Of a stretch of 64,000 bases of DNA, positions 38,537 to 47,489 are shown in pieces. Origin of the DNA: Neobacillus bataviensis LMG 21833 (GTDB lineage: Bacteria; Bacillota; Bacilli; Bacillales; Cytobacillaceae); assembly GCF_000307875.1 (NCBI RefSeq), contig NZ_AJLS01000138.1, positions 1 to 64,000 of the forward strand, in the 5' to 3' direction. The notes below the pieces were generated by a model, which was not told the DNA's origin, made no database searches, and saw nothing but the letters and a program-made list of their open reading frames with translations. The first letter of the stretch is position 1. Each line of letters begins with the position of its first letter. The translations under genes were made by a program, and so were the position numbers.

Positions 38537-40243
38537 TTAGGCGTGTTTTTGATCTTCTTCCTCTATTTTTCGCTTTTCCTCTTCAACAAGCATTCTTCGT
38601 AAAATTTTTCCAACTGCAGTTTTCGGTAATTCATCTCTAAATTCATATAGTCGTGGCGCCTTATATGCAGCTAGATATTTCCTGGCATACTGGTTCATTT
38701 CATCTCCTGTGACTGTTGAACCTTCTTTTAAAACAATATACGCTTTGACGGTTTCGCCGCGATAAGGATCCGGAATACCTGCCGCAACTGCCTCGAGCAC
38801 ATCCGGATGTTCATATAAAACCTCTTCAATCTCACGAGGGTAAATATTGTAGCCCCCAGCAATGATCATATCTTTTTTACGGTCGACGACATAAAAATAT
38901 CCTTGCTCATTCATATAGCCCAAGTCACCTGTATAAAGCCATCCATCATGCAGGACTTCCTTCGTTTCCTCAGGACGATTCCAATAGCCTTTCATAATTT
39001 GCGGGCCTTTTATGATAATTTCACCAATTTCTCCTACAGGCATTTCTTCACCTGTTTCAATGGACACAATTTTTACATCCGTATCAGGGTATGGAACACC
39101 GATACTTCCCTTTACACGTTCCACGTCCCATAAAAAATTGGAATGGGTGACGGGCGATGCTTCCGATAAACCGTAGCCTTCGACGAGTTTTCCTCCGGTC
39201 ACTTCCTCAAATTTCTCCTGCACTTCAAGCGGTAGCGCTGCTGAGCCGCTGATGCATGCCTCAATCGAAGATAAATCATACTTTTTTAAATCAGGATGGT
39301 TTAATAAACCAATATAAATTGTGGGTGCACCAGGAAATAGGGTTGGACGCTGTTTATGAATCGTTTTTAATGTAGTTAGTGCATCAAATTTCGGTAGTAA
39401 AATCATTTTGCATGCCATTTTAATGGATAAGATCATGCAGACGGTCATCCCATAGACATGGAAAAAAGGGACGATTCCCAGCATCGATTCTTCCCCTGGC
39501 TTCGCTTTGTATAACCACGCCTCACTCATCAAAGTGTTTGAAAGTAAGTTTTTATGGGTTAACATAACACCTTTTGGCGAGCCTGTTGTACCGCCAGTAT
39601 ATTGCAATAGGGCAATATCTTCATCTGGATTGAATTTGTATTTAGTTAGCTTTTTTGGACTTTCCTTTAAAATTTCCGTCAGTAAATGGGACGATCCCTC
39701 GTGTTTTACATTAACGACAATTCCATATTGCTTTTTCTGGATGTAAGGATAGACGAGATTCTTTGGAAATGGCAAGTGGTCTTTGATAGCGGTTACAATA
39801 ATATGTTGTAAATCCGTTTGCGGCATTACTTTTGAGACTCTTGGGTAGAGGATGTCTAGGGTGATAATGGCTTTGGCTCCGGAGTCCTTCATTTGATACT
39901 CAAGTTCACGTTCGGTATATAATGGGTTGGTTTGGACGACAATTCCGCCCGCCATTAAAATACCAAAATAGCTAATAACTGCTTGCGGTGTGTTGGGCAG
40001 CATAATCGCGATTCGATCGTCTTTTTTAATTCCCATATTACCCTGCAGGTAACTGGCAAAACGCAATACATCTTCATAAAGATGTTTGTAGGTCATATCT
40101 TTGCCCATAAAATGGATCGCAATTTTCTCAGGAAACTTTCTTGCTGCATCTGCTAAGTATTCTTGTACTGGTTCTGAGGAGTATTCAAGTGTGGCAGGAA
40201 TTTCTTTCGGATAAAGCTCCAACCATGGTTTAGACTCCAACAT
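38537..40243 (-). CDS. lcfA: Long-chain fatty acid-CoA ligase
   Basis: Activates fatty acids for beta-oxidation via acyl-adenylate. 568 aa. AMP-binding P-loop LLQYTGGTTGSPKGVMLTHKN near 210, VEGYGLSEASPVTHSN near 350, WLYTGDLGYMNEQGYFYVVDRKKD near 440, and the C-terminal lysine in PKTAVGKILRRML. It has its own promoter. Unlike the simple B. subtilis operon, a FadR-controlled promoter follows it before fadR. Confidence 0.96.
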   Translation of the reverse strand: MLESKPWLELYPKEIPATLEYSSEPVQEYLADAARKFPEKIAIHFMGKDMTYKHLYEDVLRFASYLQGNMGIKKDDRIAIMLPNTPQAVISYFGILMAGGIVVQTNPLYTERELEYQMKDSGAKAIITLDILYPRVSKVMPQTDLQHIIVTAIKDHLPFPKNLVYPYIQKKQYGIVVNVKHEGSSHLLTEILKESPKKLTKYKFNPDEDIALLQYTGGTTGSPKGVMLTHKNLLSNTLMSEAWLYKAKPGEESMLGIVPFFHVYGMTVCMILSIKMACKMILLPKFDALTTLKTIHKQRPTLFPGAPTIYIGLLNHPDLKKYDLSSIEACISGSAALPLEVQEKFEEVTGGKLVEGYGLSEASPVTHSNFLWDVERVKGSIGVPYPDTDVKIVSIETGEEMPVGEIGEIIIKGPQIMKGYWNRPEETKEVLHDGWLYTGDLGYMNEQGYFYVVDRKKDMIIAGGYNIYPREIEEVLYEHPDVLEAVAAGIPDPYRGETVKAYIVLKEGSTVTGDEMNQYARKYLAAYKAPRLYEFRDELPKTAVGKILRRMLVEEEKRKIEEEDQKHA

Positions 40244-40298
40244 ACATAACCTCCATCTTTTTTGTCTATATAATTATAAAAATTCAAAACTCACTTTT

Positions 40299-40327
40299 AT
40301 TATAGTACAGTATTTCACAATAGACAA
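40299..40327 (-). promoter_or_regulatory. sigma-A promoter of lcfA
   Basis: Minus-strand TTGTCT (40322-40327), 17-base spacer, TATAAT (40299-40304). No FadR box is visible here. Confidence 0.8.
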
Positions 40328-40359
40328 TGAAGAAAAGCGGTAGCAAATTAATGTAAAAA

Positions 40360-40394
40360 AATGCACCGCTGAATGCATTTCAGCGATGCTTTTT
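40360..40394 (-). terminator. Terminator after the 27-aa ORF
   Basis: GCATCGCTGAA / TTCAGCGGTGC stem with a long T-run on the minus strand. Confidence 0.8.
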
Positions 40395-40400
40395 TAAAAT

Positions 40401-40484
40401 TTAAAACACAAAATAGATAATACCAAGCAGCACAAATAAGCCGCATAATCCGATAAGTACCTTTGCTAAAGTTTCCACTTTCAT
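40401..40484 (-). CDS. 27-aa single-helix membrane peptide
   Basis: Starts MKVETLAKVLIGLCGLF and ends GIIYFVF: a short cytosolic start followed by one hydrophobic helix. It begins 8 bases after the DUF350 gene, behind AAGGGGAG, and is followed by a terminator, so it shares that transcript. The ATG is only one base from the ribosome site; a GTG at 40478 (25 aa) has better spacing. No family recognised. Confidence 0.5.
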   Translation of the reverse strand: MKVETLAKVLIGLCGLFVLLGIIYFVF

Positions 40485-40491
40485 TCTCCCC

Positions 40492-40899
40492 TTACGATAT
40501 TCCAGCACCAATCACATATGACAATCCAACTGAGATAATCAGTGAAATCAACCCTACTGCACGGTTATCATTTTGAATTTCTTCATCAATCTTAAATTTT
40601 GGCGTTAAAAATTCAAAGATAAAATAGCCGGCAAGTAACAGCACAAAACCGTAAATCCCCCAACCAACCATTTCTAGTAAAGAATTGTGCTCTTCAACCG
40701 AAGCGCGGAAAATATTGGCCACACCAAATATTTTCCCCCCAGTTGCCATCGCCACTGCTAAATTTCCCTTTTTAATTTCTTCCCAATTTTTATATTTCGT
40801 TACCGCTTCAAATATTGCTAAAAAGACAACCATGCAAAGGATAACCACACTATAATAGGCGGCAATTTGAATATATTCGTTCTCCCAAAACTGATCCAT
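40492..40899 (-). CDS. yshE: DUF350 membrane protein (YshE)
   Basis: 135 aa with four membrane helices. DUF350 features: KKGNLAVAMATGGKIFGVANIFRAS after the first helix, and an acidic loop before the last. Position downstream of mutS2 matches B. subtilis yshE. Function unknown. Confidence 0.85.
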   Translation of the reverse strand: MDQFWENEYIQIAAYYSVVILCMVVFLAIFEAVTKYKNWEEIKKGNLAVAMATGGKIFGVANIFRASVEEHNSLLEMVGWGIYGFVLLLAGYFIFEFLTPKFKIDEEIQNDNRAVGLISLIISVGLSYVIGAGIS

Positions 40900-40918
40900 T
40901 TTTCGCTTCTCCCCGACC

Positions 40919-43276
40919 TTATTTAAACTCTACGATGGTTACCCCTGAACCACCCTCCCCAGCTTCTCCAAAGCGAATTTTCTTGACGGAACGATGGTTT
41001 CGTAAATATTCCTGAACACCCTGCCTTAAGGCGCCAGTCCCTTTCCCGTGGATAATCGATACACGAGGATAACTGGATAGAAGGGCATCATCAATATATT
41101 TTTCCACTTTCAATAGGGCATTTTCATACCGTTCCCCGCGAAGATCTAATTCCAGTTTAACAACTGATTCCCGCCCTTGGACAATAGCCATTGGTCTTGT
41201 TTCCACCTGTTTGGGCGTACCCATATATTCCATGTCTTTCTCTTTTACCTTCATTTTCAAAATACCGATTTGAACCTGCCACTCATTCGCTGAAACTTTT
41301 TCAAGGAGCGTCCCTTTTTGGTCAAATGTTAAGACTTTTACTTCATCACCAGGCATGTAGGTGTGCATTTTATTTTTCTTATTAGCAAGATTGACGGATT
41401 TCTTAATTTCCGGTGCTGCGTCTTGGAGACGACGTTTGGCATCAATTAATTCATGTTCCTTAATTTCCGCATGTTTTTCGGTTCTCATTTTGCGAAGATC
41501 ACGAATGACCTGCTCTGCTTCTTGTTTTGCCTCATCGACGATGTCTGCGGCTTTTTCTGCCGCTTTTTCTAGCATTGAATCTTTTTTCTCGTAAAATTCG
41601 ATCATTTGTTTTTGCAAGTCCAGGTGAAGCTTTTCCGCCTGCTTCAAATAATCCCTTGCTTCCATCTGCTCCTCTTCAGCCTGCCGTTTACTGCTTTCTA
41701 AGGAAGCAATCATCTTATCGATTTGATTCGTATCTTCGCTAACATGCGAGCGGGCTGCTTGAATCACCCAGTCACTTAACCCAAGGCGTTTCGAGATTTC
41801 AAAGGCGTTACTCCGGCCCGGCACTCCGAGCAGTAATTTATAGGTCGGGCTTAAGGTTTCGACATCAAATTCAACACTGGCATTCAACACACCCTCACGA
41901 TTATAGCCGTACGCCTTTAATTCCGGGTAATGGGTTGTAGCAATGACCCTTGCCCCTCGTTTGTGCACCTCGTCAAGGATCGAAATGGCCAAGGCGGCGC
42001 CTTCCTGGGGATCCGTTCCAGCTCCAAGCTCGTCAAATAACACCAGACTGTTAAAATCAACACTATTAAGGATGTCAACGATATTGACCATATGCGAGGA
42101 AAAGGTACTTAAGCTCTGTTCAATTGACTGTTCGTCTCCAATATCAGCGTATACCGCATCAAAGACGGCCAGCTCAGACCCGTCCAGTGCAGGTACCTGT
42201 AATCCTGCTTGCGCCATTAAGGAGCATAGGCCAAGGGTTTTTAACGTGACCGTTTTTCCCCCAGTGTTAGGCCCGGTAATAACAATAGTAGTAAATTCAT
42301 TCCCTAGCATGATGTCGTTAGCCACCACTTCATCGATGGGAATTAACGGATGCCTTGCTTTATATAAGGAAATTCTTCCCTCATTATTCATCAGTGGCTT
42401 CGAAGCTTTTATTTTTTTTCCGAATCTAGCTTTTGCAAAAATAAAATCTAAATTAGCTAGGATTTCCACAATGACCTTGAGCTCGTTCTCATACTCAGCC
42501 ACGTTTGCGGAAAGCTCCGTCAGGATCCGGTCAATTTCAAGCTGTTCCTTCACGCGAATATCCTGCAATTGATTATTTAGTTGAACGATGACCTGTGGCT
42601 CAATAAATAGCGTTTGGCCGGATGCGCTTTGGTCATGAATAATCCCGCCATAGTGGCCGCGGTATTCTTGTTTTACCGGAATAACAAAACGGTCATTACG
42701 AATCGTTACAATCGCATCAGACAGCATTTTTGAGGCATTTGATGAACGAATCATACTTTCTAGTTTTTCCCGAACGCGCGATTCATTTGACCTTAGTTGG
42801 TGTCTTAAGGTGCGCAGCAAGTCACTCGCGCTATCTAACACCTCGCCACTTTCGTCAATAGCGTGTTTAATTTCCTGCTCCAAGTCTGTAAGCGGAATAA
42901 TTCGCTCTACTTGTTCCATTAAAATGGACAGTTCTGTTCTTTCCGCTGCAATGTCTTCAATGAACCTCTTCATCTGGCGGCTGGCATGAATCGTACTTGC
43001 GATTTGATTTAATTCATGCGGGCTGAGGACACCGCCGATCACCGAACGTTTTATATGGGCGCGAATATCATGAGTCCCTGATAACGGGACATTTCCTTTA
43101 ATACGCAAAACCGTTGCTGCTTCATCTGTTTCTGTTTGAAGTCTAACTACTTCTTCAAAATCAGTCGATGGCATGAGGCTTTTTATTTTATCTCTACCAA
43201 GTGAAGAGGCCGCGTGTTCTAACAGGAGCTCTCTTACCTTAGTAAATTCTAATACCTTTAAGGCTCTTTCTTGCAT
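40919..43276 (-). CDS. mutS2: MutS2, Smr-domain ATPase
   Basis: 785 aa MutS paralogue lacking the mismatch-recognition domain. The clamp/lever helices cover residues ~1-300; Walker A is [18 protein letters not shown] near 330, then [14 protein letters not shown] and [19 protein letters not shown] long Lys/Glu coiled coil follows (~515-620) and the C-terminal Smr nuclease domain has [12 protein letters not shown] and [11 protein letters not shown]. In Bacillus it acts on collided ribosomes (older work: recombination). 15 bases after polX. Confidence 0.95.
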   Translation of the reverse strand: MQERALKVLEFTKVRELLLEHAASSLGRDKIKSLMPSTDFEEVVRLQTETDEAATVLRIKGNVPLSGTHDIRAHIKRSVIGGVLSPHELNQIASTIHASRQMKRFIEDIAAERTELSILMEQVERIIPLTDLEQEIKHAIDESGEVLDSASDLLRTLRHQLRSNESRVREKLESMIRSSNASKMLSDAIVTIRNDRFVIPVKQEYRGHYGGIIHDQSASGQTLFIEPQVIVQLNNQLQDIRVKEQLEIDRILTELSANVAEYENELKVIVEILANLDFIFAKARFGKKIKASKPLMNNEGRISLYKARHPLIPIDEVVANDIMLGNEFTTIVITGPNTGGKTVTLKTLGLCSLMAQAGLQVPALDGSELAVFDAVYADIGDEQSIEQSLSTFSSHMVNIVDILNSVDFNSLVLFDELGAGTDPQEGAALAISILDEVHKRGARVIATTHYPELKAYGYNREGVLNASVEFDVETLSPTYKLLLGVPGRSNAFEISKRLGLSDWVIQAARSHVSEDTNQIDKMIASLESSKRQAEEEQMEARDYLKQAEKLHLDLQKQMIEFYEKKDSMLEKAAEKAADIVDEAKQEAEQVIRDLRKMRTEKHAEIKEHELIDAKRRLQDAAPEIKKSVNLANKKNKMHTYMPGDEVKVLTFDQKGTLLEKVSANEWQVQIGILKMKVKEKDMEYMGTPKQVETRPMAIVQGRESVVKLELDLRGERYENALLKVEKYIDDALLSSYPRVSIIHGKGTGALRQGVQEYLRNHRSVKKIRFGEAGEGGSGVTIVEFK

Positions 43277-43291
43277 GGAGTGTATCCTCCT

Positions 43292-45007
43292 TTATCTATT
43301 ATGCAAAAATTCTAGTAAGTCATTTTTATCAAGTGCGTTGATCACGGTTGATTTTCGAATCCAGCCCTTTTTCGCTGCGGAAACACCGATTTTCATATGT
43401 TCTAATGTGTCCATTTTATGGGCATCCGTATTGATGAGAATCTTTACACCGGCATCCTGCGCTTTTCGTAAATATTCTGCCGCTAAGTCGAGCCGGTTTG
43501 GATTGGCATTTAATTCTAAGGCTGTATTGGTTTCCTTCGCCAGCTGGATTAATAGATCGATATCAACATCGTAGCCCGCGCGGCGGCCAATTTTTCTGCC
43601 GGTTGGATGGGCAATTAAATCGACATGAGCATTTTCAAGAGCGTTTTTGAGTCGCTCCATGATTTTTTCTCTTGGCTGCGAAAAAGCAGAATGAATCGAT
43701 GCAATGACGAAATCCATTTCAGAGAGAAGTTCATCATCATAGTCCAACGTGCCATCTGGAAGGATATCCATTTCTACCCCGGAAAGGATGAGAAAATCCT
43801 CGTATTTTTCATTTAATTTCTTAATTTCCTCTTTTTGCTTTACTAACCGTTCGCGGGTGAGACCATTCGCTACTTTTAGATATTGTGAATGGTCGGTGAT
43901 CGCCATGTATTGATAGCCTCTCTTGCGGCAGGCTTCTACCATTTCTTCTATCGAATGGGCGCCATCACTCCAGGTGGTGTGCATATGGAGATCACCTTTG
44001 ATATCTTCGAGCTCGATTAACTCTTCATCGGCAGTGAAAGTTTCCACTTCCTTGCCGTCCTCTCTAATTTCCGGAGGGATGAACGGAAGATCAAAATGCT
44101 TGAAAAATTCTTCTTCAGAAGAGAAGGTGCGGATTTCTCCTGTTTCCACGTTTTCTACACCATATTCACTGATTTTCTCACCACGTTCTTTTGCCAGCTG
44201 GCGCATACGGACGTTATGATCCTTGGAACCAGTAAAATGATGTAAGGTCGTAATAAATTCCTTAGGTTTCACCAGGCGAAAATCGGCGGAAATATCATAA
44301 TCTAACGCAAAAACGACTGAAACCTTTGTATCCCCTGCACCAATGACTTCTTTTATCTTCGGCAAGTTTAACAGATGCTCACGGACAATTTCCGGTTGGT
44401 TTGTGGCAATGATAAAATCAAGATCTTTTATTGTCTCTCTCATTCTTCTTAAACTTCCCGCTCTTGAAAAACGGTCAATCGCAGGCAGCTCCGCAAGTTT
44501 CGCCTCAATCTGCTCAGCAATTGGAAGCATGTAGGCAAGCGGTAGCCTCTCCGGTCTTGTCCCAACATTCGCGATGGCGCTTAAGATTTTTTCCTCTGTT
44601 TTTTTTCCAAAACCAGCAAGAGCTTGGACTTTCCCTGCTTCACAGGCTTCCTTTAAACTGGAAACATCTATTATGCCTAACTCTTTGTACAGCTTGGCTA
44701 TTTTCTTTCCGCCAATGCCTGGGAGCTGCAATAAGGGGATTAGCCCTGAAGGCACTTCTTCTTTCAGTTCTTTTAATACAGAGGAAGAACCCTCTTTTAT
44801 GTATTCATCAATTACGGCCGCAGTACCTTTGCCAATACCGGCGATTGCCGTATAGTCTTCAATCTCCGTGAGGGTGCGTTCATCCGTTTCAAGTGCAGTT
44901 GCTGCCTTGCGAAAGGCCGACACTTTAAACGGGTTCTCCCCTTTTAATTCCATATAAATCGCAATCATTTCTAATAAACGAATGATTTCCTTTTTAGTTA
45001 TTTCCAT
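43292..45007 (-). CDS. polX: DNA polymerase/3'-5' exonuclease PolX
   Basis: 571 aa family X repair polymerase. N-terminal helix-hairpin-helix units (YTAIAGIGKGTAAVIDEYI, LLQLPGIGGKKIAKLY), nucleotidyltransferase palm with SLRRMRETIKDLDFIIATN, then a PHP nuclease domain from ~335 (DLHMHTTWSDGAHS, ITDHSQYLK, DAHKMDTLEHM). ATG 45007 (MEITKKEIIRL) is chosen after AGGTGG; GTG 45016 is inside that site. A terminator at the cvpA 3' end lies upstream. Confidence 0.95.
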   Translation of the reverse strand: MEITKKEIIRLLEMIAIYMELKGENPFKVSAFRKAATALETDERTLTEIEDYTAIAGIGKGTAAVIDEYIKEGSSSVLKELKEEVPSGLIPLLQLPGIGGKKIAKLYKELGIIDVSSLKEACEAGKVQALAGFGKKTEEKILSAIANVGTRPERLPLAYMLPIAEQIEAKLAELPAIDRFSRAGSLRRMRETIKDLDFIIATNQPEIVREHLLNLPKIKEVIGAGDTKVSVVFALDYDISADFRLVKPKEFITTLHHFTGSKDHNVRMRQLAKERGEKISEYGVENVETGEIRTFSSEEEFFKHFDLPFIPPEIREDGKEVETFTADEELIELEDIKGDLHMHTTWSDGAHSIEEMVEACRKRGYQYMAITDHSQYLKVANGLTRERLVKQKEEIKKLNEKYEDFLILSGVEMDILPDGTLDYDDELLSEMDFVIASIHSAFSQPREKIMERLKNALENAHVDLIAHPTGRKIGRRAGYDVDIDLLIQLAKETNTALELNANPNRLDLAAEYLRKAQDAGVKILINTDAHKMDTLEHMKIGVSAAKKGWIRKSTVINALDKNDLLEFLHNR

Positions 45008-45070
45008 CACATCCACCTGCCCTCTAATTTAGCATCTTCATTTTAACTTATTTTACGGGAGAAAAGAAAA

Positions 45071-45091
45071 ACTTCTCTGCTATAGAGAAGT
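45071..45091 (-). terminator. Terminator overlapping the end of cvpA
   Basis: ACTTCTCT / AGAGAAGT stem with TTTTTCTTTT on the minus strand; it includes the last codons of the cvpA-like gene. Confidence 0.7.
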
Positions 45092-45634
45092 CGAAGCAGC
45101 TGTATATTCAATCCACAGACTCTTGATTTGCTGTGAAAGGATCGGTGTGTGATTCACAATAGTGCTAGCCAAAATAGAGTGATCCAATTGATTTTGAATC
45201 AGTTCTATTGGTATTAAGGCACTAATGTATAATAAAATAAAGATAATTAAATAGACTTCACAAAAACCGAGAATGCCGCCTGCAAATACATTAAGCTGCT
45301 TCAGGACAGGCAAATGAGCAATAAAGTCAAGCATTGACCCAACAATTTGGAATAATACTTTTACAGCAAAAAAGATAATCACAAAGGCAATAGCACGATA
45401 GAACGCTGTGTCCATATCGCTTGAGTCCGTTAAAATTTTTAATGTCGTCCCTTCACCAAAATGTGGATATGGGATCCATAGCGTTAATTTGGGAGCTAAC
45501 TCGTCATAGTATGAATAGGCCGCAATGTATGCAATAATAAATCCTATGAAATGAACAAGCTGGAGGATTAAGCCCCGTTTAAGACCGACAAAGAATCCTA
45601 TTATTAAAAAAATGATAATGGCTAAATCTAACAT
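45080..45634 (-). CDS. yshB: CvpA-family membrane protein (YshB)
   Basis: 184 aa with four membrane segments and the CvpA-type start LDLAIIIFLIIGFFVGLKRGLILQ. The family is named for colicin V production in E. coli; its role in bacilli is unclear. Two bases after zapA, so translated from the same transcript. Confidence 0.88.
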   Translation of the reverse strand: MLDLAIIIFLIIGFFVGLKRGLILQLVHFIGFIIAYIAAYSYYDELAPKLTLWIPYPHFGEGTTLKILTDSSDMDTAFYRAIAFVIIFFAVKVLFQIVGSMLDFIAHLPVLKQLNVFAGGILGFCEVYLIIFILLYISALIPIELIQNQLDHSILASTIVNHTPILSQQIKSLWIEYTAASTSL

Positions 45635-45636
45635 AA

Positions 45637-45900
45637 TTAGTAGTCCTTTTCCTTTTGTAGTTCCGTTTGCAGCCGCTCTAATTGATCTTTTATTTTAATA
45701 TAATCATTGACTGCATTGACAGCTGTTAAAACTGCAAGTTTGTTCACGTCTAAATTAGGATTCTTCGAATGTATTTCGCGCATTTTATCGTCAACTAACG
45801 ATCCCACAAGTCGAATGTGACTTGGGCTTTCCGTTCCCATTATGACGTATTGCTGCCCGTAAATATCAACGGTTGTTCGGTGTTTTTGTGTATTTGACAA
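45637..45900 (-). CDS. zapA: Cell division protein ZapA
   Basis: 87 aa FtsZ-bundling protein. Conserved [35 protein letters not shown] then [23 protein letters not shown], ending in a coiled coil. TTG 45900 is chosen with GGAGG eight bases upstream; this gives the family length. Divergent from rnhC. Confidence 0.95.
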   Translation of the reverse strand: MSNTQKHRTTVDIYGQQYVIMGTESPSHIRLVGSLVDDKMREIHSKNPNLDVNKLAVLTAVNAVNDYIKIKDQLERLQTELQKEKDY

Positions 45901-45995
45901 CGTTACTGCCTCCATTCCAGAATCCTACTCTATACTATAACATGAAGTACTTGAAATCGAAAAGTCAAACAATTTTAGAAATGTGGTGTTTTTCC

Positions 45996-46952
45996 ATGGG
46001 CAATGTTGTTTTAAATTTGGAAATGTCCAAGATAAGTGAAATGAAAAGCTATTATGGGAAGCAGCTTTTAGATAAAAACATACCTGGAAGTTTGTTTGCC
46101 GCGAAAACTCCTTCATGTATGATTACAGCATATAAATCCGGAAAGGTTTTGTTTCAAGGGAATGATTGCGAAAAAGAAGCCGGAAAGTGGAGTGCCTCTG
46201 TTTCCGCTAGTGCCCCTGGGAAAAAGCCAGCCGCCGCTAAAGGAAAATCAGTGGCTAAAGGTGACCTTCCCGCTGGAATTGGCGGGATGTCTGCCATCGG
46301 CTCAGATGAAGTCGGCACGGGCGACTTTTTCGGCCCGATTACCGTTGTAGCTGCATATGTAAGGAAGGAAGATATTCCGTTATTAAAGGAATTAGGAGTG
46401 CGTGATTCCAAGGATTTAAATGATGAAAAGATCATTGCAATTGCCAAGGTCATCAAAGATGTCGTTCCGTTCAGCCTAATGACATTGAAAAATGAAAAAT
46501 ACAATCAGGTGCAAAAGTCAGGCATGTCCCAAGGGAAGATGAAGGCACTTCTACACAATCAAGCAATTTTAAATGTGCAGGAAAAAATAGCCCCTGTGAA
46601 ACCGGAAGCGATTCTGATTGACCAATTCGTGCAGCCAAGTACTTATTTCCAACATATAAAAGGACAAAAAGCAATTGCCAAGGAAAATGTTTATTTCAGT
46701 ACGAAAGCGGAAGGAATTCATCTGGCAGTTGCTGCCGCCAGCATTCTTGCTCGCTACGCCTTTATTCAATATATCGATAAGCTTAGTGAGGCCGCAGGAT
46801 TTAAGATTCCAAAAGGTGCCGGTGCGCAGGTTGATGTGGCAGCCGCTAAGCTGATTATGAGTAAAGGCCATGATATTTTGCCTTCATATGTGAAGCTTCA
46901 CTTTGCGAATACCGACAAAGCAATGGCGATAGTAAATAAAAAGCGGGGCTGA
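45996..46952 (+). CDS. rnhC: Ribonuclease HIII
   Basis: Cleaves RNA in RNA-DNA hybrids. 318 aa from ATG 45996. The N-terminal ~80 residues are the TBP-like substrate domain (MKSYYGKQLLD ... KSGKVLFQG). The catalytic domain starts GSDEVGTGDFFGPITVVAA and includes RDSKDLND and ASILARYAFI. An Ala/Lys-rich linker (APGKKPAAAKGKSVAKG) sits between domains. Upstream in-frame codons to 45873 would overlap zapA and are not family-like. Confidence 0.95.
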   Translation: MGNVVLNLEMSKISEMKSYYGKQLLDKNIPGSLFAAKTPSCMITAYKSGKVLFQGNDCEKEAGKWSASVSASAPGKKPAAAKGKSVAKGDLPAGIGGMSAIGSDEVGTGDFFGPITVVAAYVRKEDIPLLKELGVRDSKDLNDEKIIAIAKVIKDVVPFSLMTLKNEKYNQVQKSGMSQGKMKALLHNQAILNVQEKIAPVKPEAILIDQFVQPSTYFQHIKGQKAIAKENVYFSTKAEGIHLAVAAASILARYAFIQYIDKLSEAAGFKIPKGAGAQVDVAAAKLIMSKGHDILPSYVKLHFANTDKAMAIVNKKRG

Positions 46953-46993
46953 GGAATAAATATAAGGTAAATAGTGTTTGAAGGGGTGGTTTA

Positions 46994-47284
46994 ATGGCGA
47001 AAAGACTTACTTTAACAGAAATTGATGACTCTCTAGCAGAATTATCCGGCTGGAAACTAGACGGCAAATTTATTGTGAAAAAGTATCGTTTTCAAGAGTT
47101 TTTAAAAGGGGTTGCATTCGTAAACGAAATCGCAGCGTTATCGGAGGAAAAAAATCATCACCCGTTCATGGCGATTGACTATAAATTAGTCACATTGCGG
47201 CTGACTTCCTGGAATGCGGGAGGATTAACCGATTTAGACGTTACCTTGGCGAAAAACTATGATGTTATTTATGGAAAAATGTAA
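46994..47284 (+). CDS. Pterin-4a-carbinolamine dehydratase
   Basis: 96 aa. The catalytic motif EEKNHHPFMAIDYKLVTLRLTSWNAGGLTDLD fits the PCD/DCoH family (His-His-Pro, later Trp/Asp). Normally recycles the pterin cofactor of aromatic amino-acid hydroxylases; no hydroxylase is in the window, so the physiological substrate is open. AAGGGGTGG precedes the ATG; 41 bases after rnhC. Confidence 0.9.
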   Translation: MAKRLTLTEIDDSLAELSGWKLDGKFIVKKYRFQEFLKGVAFVNEIAALSEEKNHHPFMAIDYKLVTLRLTSWNAGGLTDLDVTLAKNYDVIYGKM

Positions 47285-47291
47285 TTGAAAG

Positions 47292-47333
47292 AGGCTGCCT
47301 TGCAAAATAATTGCGAGACAGCCTGTTTTTTTT
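47292..47333 (+). terminator. Terminator of the pterin dehydratase gene
   Basis: GGCTG.CTTGC / GC.AG.CAGCC imperfect stem followed by eight T. Confidence 0.8.
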
Positions 47334-47359
47334 ATAAAATCTTACTATTTTAATTTATA

Positions 47360-47430
47360 TCGGCGCTTTTGTGTGATTTATCGGCGAATTCGGAGCATAT
47401 ATCGGCGAATTTTCTATTTTATCGGCGAAT
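47360..47430. repeat. 21-bp-period intergenic array E (core TTATCGGCGAAT), 4 units
   Basis: TCGGCG cores at 47360, 47381, 47402 and 47422 (steps 21, 21, 20). It lies between two terminators of convergent genes, so it should be little transcribed. Confidence 0.85.
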
Positions 47431-47442
47431 CGGAAATTTAGC

Positions 47443-47481
47443 ACAAAAAAAGGGCCAGCTCGAAAGATTTCGAACCAGCCT
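47443..47481 (-). terminator. Terminator of pheST
   Basis: GGCTGGTTCGAAA / TTTCGAGCTGGCC stem followed by seven T on the minus strand. Confidence 0.85.
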
Positions 47482-47489
47482 CTATAAAA

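Noticed and set aside
41943..42572. 209-aa plus-strand ORF inside mutS2
   Set aside because: Antisense shadow of a conserved ATPase domain; Ser/Thr-rich composition typical of reverse-frame translation.
45873..45995. Upstream extension of rnhC
   Set aside because: It would overlap the zapA start on the other strand and does not match RNase HIII N-termini.
1373..47430. CRISPR interpretation of the periodic arrays
   Set aside because: Repeat core ~10 bases and spacer ~11 bases are far too short, cores are not exact, and no cas genes are present.
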